From assembly GCA_021108035.1 (NCBI GenBank), contig JAIORQ010000076.1, positions 44,255-108,254 on the forward strand: a stretch of DNA of 64,000 bases, written 5' to 3'. This DNA is from Bacteroidales bacterium (GTDB taxonomy: Bacteria; Bacteroidota; Bacteroidia; Bacteroidales; JAADGE01). The notes under the pieces were generated by a model. The model saw only the letters and a program-made list of their open reading frames with translations, made no database searches and had not been told where the DNA came from. Positions 56,703 to 64,000 of this stretch are shown in pieces. Each line of letters opens with the position of its first letter. Position 1 is the first letter of the stretch. The translations under genes and the position numbers were made by a program.

Positions 56703-59700
56703 ATGAAACTACGAGAATTTAAAATAACAACAGCGTCCCTTAAAAATAAAAATACAATATATCTTCTTATTGTCCTGATGGTAATTTCAGGTTTAATGAC
56801 ATACAGAACTTTACCTAAAGAAATGTTTCCTGAAGTAGCACTGCCCATGATAATGGTTCAAACACCCTACCCCGGAAATGCGCCTGTTGATATGGAAAAT
56901 TTGGTTACAAGGCCGATTGAGAAAGAAGTTTTTACAGTTGACGGAATTAAAAACATGAGTTCAAATTCCTCGCAAGATAATTCAAGTATTTTAATTGAAT
57001 TTAATTCCGATGTAAATATTAAAACTGCCTTACAAGATGTTAAAGATGCCGTTGACAGATCTAAAAACGGACTGCCTGATGACTTACCTGTTGACCCAAT
57101 GGTATTAGATATCGATCCTTCGGAATTTCCGGTAATAAACATAAATATTTCCGGTGAATATTCAACTGATGAATTAAAAGATTATGCAGAATATTTGGAA
57201 GAAAGAATTGAAGATATAAAACAAGTTTCAAAAGTTAATATCAGCGGGCTTGAAGATAAATTAATACGCATTAATCTTGATAAAAGGAAGATGGATTCTT
57301 ACCATGTTACATTCAATGATGTTGAAAATGCAATAAAATATGAGAACATGAGTGTTTCCGGAGGAGATATCATTATCGGCAACACTAGGCGATCCGTAAG
57401 AACTGACGGTGAGTTTAAGTCGGTTGATCAATTGGACAATATTATTGTGAAGAGTGAAAACTTTGATATAGTTTATCTTAAAGATGTATTAAAGGACGGA
57501 CATGTTATTGACGGTTATAAAGATGTTCAAAGTATTTCAAGATTAAACGGAGAACCTGTTGTATCAATTCAAGTAATTAAAAAAGCCGGTGAAAATTTAA
57601 TTGAAACTTCAGAACAAATTTCAGAAATCATTAAAGCGGCAAAAAAAGCATACTTACCTGAAGAGTTGACAATTACAATTACGAATGATCAATCTGATAT
57701 GGTTAGAAAAATGATACGGAATTTGGAGAACAGTATCATTATGGGAATTTTGTTTGTGATGTTTGTTTTGTTTTTCTTTCTCGGAACAAGAAATGCCATG
57801 TTTGTGGGAATTGCTATTCCAATGTCAATGTTTATCTCATTTGTTATTCTCGGTGCAATTGGTTCTACCGTTAATATGATTGTTCTTTTCAGTTTAATTC
57901 TCGCATTGGGTATGCTTGTTGATAATGCTATTGTAGCAGTAGAAAACATACACAGATTCAGAGCAAGAGGATATACAGCTTTTGAAGCTGCAAAACTCGC
58001 TGTCGGTGAAATTGCATGGGCAATTATTGCATCAACGGCAACAACTCTTGCAGCATTTATACCGCTGCTTTTTTGGCCGGGTATGATGGGTGCATTTATG
58101 GGGTTTCTTCCTACCACTTTAATTATTGTATTAGCCTCATCATTATTTGTTGCTTTAGTCATAATACCTGCAATAACTATAATTTTTAAATCAAAAGGAG
58201 GAGAAAAACCACCCTTACAAAGAACATTAAAAATTTCGGGAATTCTTACCGGTTTTTCTTTACTGTTCTATCAGTTTTCTGTACCTGTATTGGGTTCTTT
58301 AATGATAATAATTGTAATTATTACTTTTCTTAATTATTTTGTTTTCTTTAAAGTTTCTGTTTGGTTTCAGAATGTAATTCTTGTAAAATTAGAATCATTA
58401 TATCTTCGATTTTTAAAATATGCATTATCCGGAAACAAGCCGTATATGTTTCTTGGAATAACAATACTTTTATTGTTCGGAACTATCATATTTATGGGAG
58501 TTAGAAATCCTAAAGTTAATCTTTTCCCTGTTAATGAACCGAAATACTTTCTCGTTAAATCCGAATTACCTGTCGGAACAGATATAACTGCGACCGACAG
58601 CATATCAAAAATTGTTGAAAAGGACATAATTAAGATATTGACTGATAACGATTTTTATAAAGATTCATTGGTTGAATCAGTAATAACAACCGTAGGTGTC
58701 GGTGCAGTTGGTGAGAATGAAATACTTTTTGAGAGTTCATTTAACAGAACAATTACAACCATCAACTTTGTTGACTATGAATTTCGAAAAGGAAAAAATA
58801 CCTCAATAATAATGCGTACGATAAGCGATTCTTTAATCGGCAAATATCCGGGAGTGATTACTTCTGTTGAAAAAAATGCAATGGGCCCTCCTACCGGGAA
58901 ACCTGTAAACATCGAAATATCCGGTGAAGACTTTAACAAATTAGTCTTTTACGGTGATACTGTTTTACAAATTATCAATAATGCAAATATTCCCGGAATT
59001 GAAGGTTTAAAAATAGACCTTGAACTTGCAAAACCGGAACTATTGATTACTGTTGACAGAGAAAAAGTAAGGCGATTCGGAATGTCAACCGGACAAATTG
59101 CAATGACAATAAGAACAGCACTGTTCGGAAAAGAAATTTCAGACTTAAAAGTAGGTGAAGAAGAATATCCTATACAAATACAGTTAGCTCCCGAATATCG
59201 TAATGACATTTCAACATTATTAAACCAAATTATTACTTTCAGAGACGCTTCAACAGGTAAATTTATTCATGTTCCTATTGCATCTGTTGCCGATTTTAAA
59301 TACACAAGTTCATACAGTGCCGTTAAACGAATTGACAATAAACGAGTAATTACTGTATACTCAAATATATTGGAAGGAGCAAACGCAACCGATATCAACA
59401 ATAAGATAAGAAAAATATTGGATACATTTGAGTTTGAAGACGGATATGCTTACGACTTAACAGGAGAACAGCAAGATCAAGAAGAAACACAAGACTTCTT
59501 AATGAAAGCTATGCTTATTGCATTAGCATTGATCATCATTATCATGGTAACGCAATTCAATTCTGTAATTAAACCGTTTATTATTATAGCTACTGTTATT
59601 TTCAGCATAATAGGTGTTTTAGGCGGTATTGCAACTTTTAAAATGGATTTTATCATTATAATGAGCGGTGTAGGTATAATTTCTCTCGCAGGAATTGTTG

Positions 59701-60113
59701 TAAATAACGGTATTGTGCTTATTGATTATATAGATTATTTAAAGAATATCCGCAAACAAGAACTTGGTTTGAAACCTGATGATAATTTACCGTTCAGTGA
59801 AACTGTTAAATATATCATTCAAGGAGGGCAAACACGATTAAGGCCGGTATTGTTAACAGCAATAACAACAATCCTTGGTCTGTTACCTATGGCAACCGGA
59901 TTTAATATTGATTTTGCCGGATTGCTCAGTGAATTTAAACCCGGCATCTACTTTGGCGGTGATAACGCTCTGTTTTGGGGGCCTATGGCATGGACAGTTA
60001 TCTTCGGTTTAACATTCGCTACCTTTTTAACTTTGATTATGGTTCCGGTTATGTATTTGATTGGTAACAGGATTAAATTAAGGGTGAGTGATAAAGAGAA
60101 AATGAGAATTTGA
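56703..60113 (+). CDS. RND (HAE1-type) efflux pump
   Basis: This is an AcrB-type proton-driven transporter of 1136 residues with 12 membrane segments expected. The first helix is followed by the porter domain (EMFPEVALPMIMVQTPYPGNAP). TM4 carries GMLVDNAIVAVEN at about residue 402, where the usual Asp-Asp of HAE1 pumps is Asp-Asn. Conserved blocks VGEIAWAIIASTATTLAAFIPL and GGQTRLRPVLLTAITTILGLLPM are present. The sequence is longer than AcrB because of extra residues between the halves (about 500-560). It belongs with the TetR, TolC and adaptor genes upstream. The substrate is unknown. Confidence 0.95.
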   Translation: MKLREFKITTASLKNKNTIYLLIVLMVISGLMTYRTLPKEMFPEVALPMIMVQTPYPGNAPVDMENLVTRPIEKEVFTVDGIKNMSSNSSQDNSSILIEFNSDVNIKTALQDVKDAVDRSKNGLPDDLPVDPMVLDIDPSEFPVININISGEYSTDELKDYAEYLEERIEDIKQVSKVNISGLEDKLIRINLDKRKMDSYHVTFNDVENAIKYENMSVSGGDIIIGNTRRSVRTDGEFKSVDQLDNIIVKSENFDIVYLKDVLKDGHVIDGYKDVQSISRLNGEPVVSIQVIKKAGENLIETSEQISEIIKAAKKAYLPEELTITITNDQSDMVRKMIRNLENSIIMGILFVMFVLFFFLGTRNAMFVGIAIPMSMFISFVILGAIGSTVNMIVLFSLILALGMLVDNAIVAVENIHRFRARGYTAFEAAKLAVGEIAWAIIASTATTLAAFIPLLFWPGMMGAFMGFLPTTLIIVLASSLFVALVIIPAITIIFKSKGGEKPPLQRTLKISGILTGFSLLFYQFSVPVLGSLMIIIVIITFLNYFVFFKVSVWFQNVILVKLESLYLRFLKYALSGNKPYMFLGITILLLFGTIIFMGVRNPKVNLFPVNEPKYFLVKSELPVGTDITATDSISKIVEKDIIKILTDNDFYKDSLVESVITTVGVGAVGENEILFESSFNRTITTINFVDYEFRKGKNTSIIMRTISDSLIGKYPGVITSVEKNAMGPPTGKPVNIEISGEDFNKLVFYGDTVLQIINNANIPGIEGLKIDLELAKPELLITVDREKVRRFGMSTGQIAMTIRTALFGKEISDLKVGEEEYPIQIQLAPEYRNDISTLLNQIITFRDASTGKFIHVPIASVADFKYTSSYSAVKRIDNKRVITVYSNILEGANATDINNKIRKILDTFEFEDGYAYDLTGEQQDQEETQDFLMKAMLIALALIIIIMVTQFNSVIKPFIIIATVIFSIIGVLGGIATFKMDFIIIMSGVGIISLAGIVVNNGIVLIDYIDYLKNIRKQELGLKPDDNLPFSETVKYIIQGGQTRLRPVLLTAITTILGLLPMATGFNIDFAGLLSEFKPGIYFGGDNALFWGPMAWTVIFGLTFATFLTLIMVPVMYLIGNRIKLRVSDKEKMRI

Positions 60114-60449
60114 ATATTTAATAATTTGGATATTTAACACTTTTTATATACATTTGGAACTAAATTAAAGCCAGTAAGTGAACTTGACTTTACTAACTAA
60201 TATTTCCTTATTTGACATGTATTAGTCAGCATATTCCGGAATTGACCGGACTATATAAACGAATTAGCATTCATGCTGCCCCTCCATACAAACATTACAT
60301 TTTCAAATCCTACTAACCAACCCACATTCAAAATTTGTAAAAAAGTTGTTTTTCCCTTGCTTAAGAAAATTGATATATTATTTCATATTATAAGATTTTG
60401 TTGTAATTTTGTTGTTTTAGGATCAAGTTAAAATTCATAAACCCATAAA
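60114..60449 (+). other. Intergenic region before the restriction-modification locus
   Basis: There is no gene in these 336 bases. It contains a small TCCGG/CCGGA hairpin with a six-base loop at about 60235-60251, no T-tract, and a stretch of moderately higher G+C. A promoter-like box is near the right end at 60404-60411. It marks the boundary between the efflux operon and what looks like acquired DNA. Confidence 0.6.
60404..60411 (+). promoter_or_regulatory. Predicted -7 element of the RM operon
   Basis: TAATTTTG matches TAnnTTTG exactly, 38 bases upstream of the HTH gene. The expected -33 position reads TTTC rather than TTTG. Confidence 0.4.
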
Positions 60450-60773
60450 ATGACAAGTTTCGGAGATTTTATAAAGCGAGAAAGAGAAAAACGAGGATGG
60501 ACTCAAACCGATTTTGGGGCTAAACTTAGCATCAATATGACCAAAATTAGTCGGATTGAAAACAATAAAGAATTATTTACTCAATCTAAACTTGAGAAGC
60601 TGTCTAATGTATTGCAAATAGAAATAGACATTATAAAAGATTATTTTTTCGGAGATAAATTTGCAAAAGAAGCGTACAAAAATGGATGTTCTGATAAAAC
60701 ATTTATTGTAGCTGAACAGGCAACGCAATATTTCAGAACGAAAAATGCAAAACAAGGAAAAATAGATTTTTAA
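60450..60773 (+). CDS. XRE-family HTH regulator of the RM system
   Basis: The 107-residue protein has an N-terminal lambda-repressor-type HTH (REKRGWTQTDFGAKLSINMTKISRIENNK cut across helices 1-3) and a helical tail ending in Lys-rich sequence. It lies one base before the methylase gene, the position of controller proteins in restriction-modification operons, which delay endonuclease expression after entry into a new host. Control of this operon is inferred from position. Confidence 0.85.
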   Translation: MTSFGDFIKREREKRGWTQTDFGAKLSINMTKISRIENNKELFTQSKLEKLSNVLQIEIDIIKDYFFGDKFAKEAYKNGCSDKTFIVAEQATQYFRTKNAKQGKIDF

Positions 60774-60774
60774 T

Positions 60775-62604
60775 ATGGCAAACGAAAGAAAAACAGAGCA
60801 ACTAGTTCGAAAGCACTTTGAGAAATTTGCTAACAATATACTTATAGAAGAACAAAGTTCTGATATCCCAAAAGTAAATAAGTTGCTTAAAACTGCCTCA
60901 AAAAAAGGAACAGGAAAGGGGTATCCTGAATTTCTGATTACGTTTAAAGATAATTCAGATTTAATAATCGTTGTCGAATGCAAGGCAAGTATTAGCAAAC
61001 ACGAAAGCAAAGATAAAGATAAGTATTCTGAGTATGCTGTAGACGGAGCATTACTTTATGCATCATATTTGTCAAAAGATTTTGATGTCTTAGCTATTGC
61101 GGTTAGTGGAGAGACAAAACAATCGTTAAAAATCTCCCATTTCTTGCACCTGAAAAGTGAAAAAAAAGCAATTTCAAAGTTTGACAATAAATTACTAAGT
61201 ACAACTGATTATCTTAATGGTTATATAGGTAGTGAAGAAAAATTTAGACAAGACTACAATACACTCTTGGACTTTACAAAAGATTTAAATGCTAAATTAC
61301 ATTCTCATAAAATTTTAGGAAGTCAAAGGAGTTTACTTATAAGTTCTATTCTTATAGCTTTAGAAAATAAAGCATTTAAAAAATCTTATTCTGTATATGA
61401 TAATTCTGAAAACCTAGCAAAATTTTTAACTCAAACTGTTTCTAATGAATTAGAAAGTGCAAATATTACAGGTAAAAAACTTGAGAATCTTAATATACAA
61501 TTTAGCTTTATAAAAACTGACACATCTTTATCCAAAAAAGAAGATGTTCTAAAAGGAATAATTGATGAAATAGATGAAAATATAAATACATTTATTAAGA
61601 CTCATCGGTATTTTGATGTTCTTGGTCAGCTTTATATAGAATTTTTACGTTATGCTAATAGTGATAAGGGATTAGGTATTGTATTAACACCTCCACATAT
61701 CACGGAATTATTTTCGGATTTAGCACAAGTGAATAAAAATTCACTTGCTTATGATAATTGTACTGGTACTGGTGGTTTTTTAATAAGTGCAATGAGTAAA
61801 ATGATAAAAGACGCAAAAGGAGACCAAGAAAAGATAAATGAGATTAAGTTTAAACAATTAATAGGTGTTGAATATCAATCTCACATATTTGCACTTGCTA
61901 TTTCTAATATGTATATCCATCAAGATGGGAAGACTAATATAATTAATGGTAGTTGCTTTGATGAAAATGTAATTAAAGAAGTTTCTAAAAAGAAGCCAAC
62001 TGTAGGCTTTTTAAATCCACCATACAAATCGGATAAAAAAACAGATACAGATGAATTAGAATTTATTTTAAATAATTTAGAGTGTTTGAGTGATGGAGGT
62101 ACTTGTATTGCAATTGTTCCAATGCAAAGTGCTTTAGCACAAAAAGGGAAGGTCTATGAATTTAAAAAGGAGTTATTAAAAAGACATACTCTAGAAGCTG
62201 TTTTATCAATGCCTAATGAACTGTTTTTTAATTCTAAGGTTGGTGTTGTTTCTTGTATCATGGTTTTTACTGCACATAAGCCACATCCAATTCTTAAAGA
62301 AACTTATTTTGGTTATTATAAAAATGATGGATTTGTTAAAAGAAAAGGAAAAGGGAGGTTTGATGCTTATGGTAAATGGAAAGGTCTTAAAAAAAAGTGG
62401 TTGTCAAATTATATTAATCGTAAAGAAGAAGTTGGTTTTAGCGTAAACAAAGTTGTATCTGCGGAAATGGAATGGGTTGCTGAAGCCTACATGGAAACTG
62501 ATTATAGTAAATTGTCAAAAGATGATTTCTTGAAAACCTTAAAAAATTATGTGTTTGTAAACGAACTTTATCTTAAAAACAATGAAACTAATACCTCTTT
62601 ATAA
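60775..62604 (+). CDS. BcgI-like bifunctional restriction/N6-adenine methylase subunit
   Basis: The 609-residue protein combines both activities. The N-terminal nuclease domain has PEFLITF (Glu52) and IIVVECKAS (Glu68, Lys70), a PD-(D/E)xK-type site. The methylase domain has AdoMet motif I DNCTGTGGFLISAM at about residue 328 and motif IV FLNPPYKSDKK at about 413. A C-terminal part contacts the specificity subunit. In BcgI-type enzymes such a subunit joins a separate S subunit and cuts on both sides of its site. The S gene overlaps it by 23 bases. Type I HsdM is less likely because of the nuclease-like N-terminus and the absence of HsdR. Confidence 0.85.
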   Translation: MANERKTEQLVRKHFEKFANNILIEEQSSDIPKVNKLLKTASKKGTGKGYPEFLITFKDNSDLIIVVECKASISKHESKDKDKYSEYAVDGALLYASYLSKDFDVLAIAVSGETKQSLKISHFLHLKSEKKAISKFDNKLLSTTDYLNGYIGSEEKFRQDYNTLLDFTKDLNAKLHSHKILGSQRSLLISSILIALENKAFKKSYSVYDNSENLAKFLTQTVSNELESANITGKKLENLNIQFSFIKTDTSLSKKEDVLKGIIDEIDENINTFIKTHRYFDVLGQLYIEFLRYANSDKGLGIVLTPPHITELFSDLAQVNKNSLAYDNCTGTGGFLISAMSKMIKDAKGDQEKINEIKFKQLIGVEYQSHIFALAISNMYIHQDGKTNIINGSCFDENVIKEVSKKKPTVGFLNPPYKSDKKTDTDELEFILNNLECLSDGGTCIAIVPMQSALAQKGKVYEFKKELLKRHTLEAVLSMPNELFFNSKVGVVSCIMVFTAHKPHPILKETYFGYYKNDGFVKRKGKGRFDAYGKWKGLKKKWLSNYINRKEEVGFSVNKVVSAEMEWVAEAYMETDYSKLSKDDFLKTLKNYVFVNELYLKNNETNTSL

Positions 62605-63538
62605 ATTATTTACCATTCAATATGGAAATAGTTTTGACTTAAATGTTCTTGAGGTCTGCGATGAATTTGATGCAGATAAAATAAACTATGTTTCAAGGAC
62701 TCGTGAAAATAACGGAGTATCAGCTTTTGTAGAATATAGAGATGACACTACACCATATGAATCTGGCTTAATTACTGTAGCTGGTAGTGGTAATTCTGTT
62801 CTTGAATCATTCATCCAACAATCTCCATTTTATACAGGATATCATGTTTTTCTTCTTAGACCGATTAAGAAAATGTCTGATTTTCAAAAATTATTTTACT
62901 GTTATTGTATCAGGCAAAATCAATATAAATATAGTTTTGGAAGGCAAGCAAATAAAACTCTAAAAGATATTTTAGTTCCCAAAGAAATTCCTGAAGAATT
63001 TATTTCAATAAATCTTGACTCTCTAAATACTCTTGATAGTAATTGTATAATTCAACATAAAAATGAATTAAAAGCTGATAAATGGGAAGCTTTTCCTTTA
63101 AAGGATTTGTTTAAAATAACTGGAAGTAAAACAACTTCTGTTCTTCAATTAGAAGAATATGGAGAAGGTGAATATCCATATATTACAACTCAAGCTACCA
63201 AAAACGGGATTGATGGATTTTATGACTACTATACAGAAGACGGTAATGTGCTAACTGTTGATAGTGCTGTAATCGGTTATTGTTCTTATCAAAAATTACC
63301 ATTTTCAGCAAGTGACCATGTTGAAAAATTGGTTCCAAAATTTGAAATGAATAAATTCATTGCTTTATTCTTAGTCACAATAATAAATACAGACCAGTAT
63401 AGATATAATTATGGTAGGAAGTGCAGTCAAACAAGAATGGAAGACATAAGTATTAAGCTTCCTTCTAAAAATGGGGTTCCTGATTTTGATTTTATGGAAA
63501 ATTATATGAAATCATTACCATATTCAAGTAGTTTATAA
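62582..63538 (+). CDS. Specificity (S) subunit of the BcgI-like system
   Basis: The 318-residue protein has two similar target-recognition halves. The first is KLIPLYKLFTIQYGNSFD with TPYESGLITVAGSGN, and the second is AFPLKDLFKITGSKTT with EYPYITTQATKNGIDGF. Each half ends with YKYSFGRQANKTLKDI or YRYNYGRKCSQTRMEDI, a paired motif of S subunits. Two halves imply a bipartite target sequence. The start overlaps the methylase gene end by 23 bases. Confidence 0.87.
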   Translation: MKLIPLYKLFTIQYGNSFDLNVLEVCDEFDADKINYVSRTRENNGVSAFVEYRDDTTPYESGLITVAGSGNSVLESFIQQSPFYTGYHVFLLRPIKKMSDFQKLFYCYCIRQNQYKYSFGRQANKTLKDILVPKEIPEEFISINLDSLNTLDSNCIIQHKNELKADKWEAFPLKDLFKITGSKTTSVLQLEEYGEGEYPYITTQATKNGIDGFYDYYTEDGNVLTVDSAVIGYCSYQKLPFSASDHVEKLVPKFEMNKFIALFLVTIINTDQYRYNYGRKCSQTRMEDISIKLPSKNGVPDFDFMENYMKSLPYSSSL

Positions 63539-63673
63539 ATATAGCTTCCCTTCGCAACCATACACATTGCCAAGTCGCTCAAAAAAGCCGACACACAAGC
63601 CAAAACTTGTTAAAGAATATGACTGCCCCAACGCACGGACAAACTACGATGAAAAAAACACGAAAACCTAACA

Positions 63674-63925
63674 ATGTGTCATGACAAAAAAACTTTTAAC
63701 ATACTAACAGGACTTTTAATTTGGACAGGAATAATGCAGGCCCGTTTAAAGAATATTCCTCAGATAGTTATGCTGTTGTTTGGGGCACCTACTTTGATAT
63801 CATTTTTAACAAAGAAGTATTCTGTTTCAACAACACTATTCTACATATTAACAGGAACAATGCTATTCGTATGTTATTTTTTACTGACTCCTAATGTACA
63901 ACTAAAAATAAACCAATTTAAGTAA
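63674..63925 (+). CDS. Small membrane protein, unrecognised
   Basis: The 83-residue protein has two or three hydrophobic segments (FNILTGLLIWTGIM, IPQIVMLLFGAPTLISFL, LFYILTGTMLFVCYFLL), beginning at the ATG at 63674. The start is not backed by a binding site. It lies 135 bases downstream of the S subunit gene, and that gap holds no gene. Nothing in the sequence ties it to the RM system. It may be a real small inner-membrane protein or part of a larger gene family that I cannot identify. Confidence 0.45.
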   Translation: MCHDKKTFNILTGLLIWTGIMQARLKNIPQIVMLLFGAPTLISFLTKKYSVSTTLFYILTGTMLFVCYFLLTPNVQLKINQFK

Positions 63926-64000
63926 TTATATTTTCAACTCATTTATTATTATTATTTTTCAAAGGTATTCATAAGCTCGCTATCGCTTGATTCCAATGTT

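Noticed and set aside
57689..58162. 157-residue open frame on the minus strand inside the RND pump gene
   Set aside because: It lies fully within a long, well-conserved gene. Its composition (Ile, Asn, Ala, Thr) is what the antisense of membrane helices gives.
63539..63673. Possible integron attC site downstream of the S subunit gene
   Set aside because: CCCCAAC and CCTAACAA are present, but no correctly paired RYYYAAC/GTTRRRY ends or stem were found and no integrase was seen.

Overview
The window is AT-rich chromosomal DNA from a member of the Bacteroidetes, probably a free-living or sediment-type Bacteroidales-like lineage. The evidence is the gene set: a CcsB/CcsA cytochrome c maturation pair, a long LptD-like protein, a DUF6913 protein beside ligA and dapA, a large LepB, ECF sigma factors paired with membrane partners, and many lipoproteins. 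Promoters where visible have the Bacteroidetes form TTTG-N19/21-TAnnTTTG. Ribosome binding sites are mostly weak.

Layout. 1-9.4 kb: envelope and housekeeping genes (ResB/CcsA, LptD, amidase, MCE protein, ligA). 9.5-12.5 kb: DUF6913 and dapA, with a two-gene ATPase plus TOPRIM-like cassette between them that resembles split OLD/PARIS-type defence. 12.5-15.6 kb: glycosyltransferase, lipoprotein and DUF3137 protein. 15.7-19.5 kb: an ECF sigma factor, its membrane partner, a thioredoxin-like protein and a beta-propeller protein. The sigma gene and the thioredoxin-like gene share the same two-box promoter. 19.5-31 kb: mazG, SAM hydrolase, phoH, a GT-C glycosyltransferase, two S26 peptidases, dapB and the thrS-infC-rpmI-rplT operon. 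A small toxin-antitoxin cassette bounded by a 62-bp duplication of the dapB 3' end lies between dapB and lepB.

31.1-34.5 kb is a defence island: a Septu-like pair (PtuA ATPase, PtuB HNH nuclease) preceded by an unrecognised 440-residue gene. 34.5-43.1 kb is an ABC exporter locus (TetR, TolC, adaptor, two ATPases, two permeases) organised like E. coli cecR-ybhGFSR. A REP-associated transposase with its palindromes and a four-helix-bundle gene interrupt it, and arrays of a degenerate heptamer (NNCAGTN) lie in its gene gaps. 43.2-49.5 kb holds a DUF3857 protein, a second sigma factor with a barrel-type partner, and a cluster of lipoproteins including a duplicated pair.

49.6-60.1 kb has a large SF1 helicase, an OmpA-family protein and a TetR-TolC-adaptor-RND efflux operon. 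60.4-63.5 kb is a BcgI-like restriction-modification system with its own HTH regulator. The window ends with a small membrane protein.

The strongest candidates for something undescribed are the third gene attached to Septu, the ATPase/TOPRIM cassette at dapA, the dapB-tail duplication around the toxin-antitoxin pair, the heptamer arrays, and the sigma/thioredoxin/propeller module. No rRNA, tRNA or CRISPR array was seen. All family calls are from reading the translations, not from database searches.
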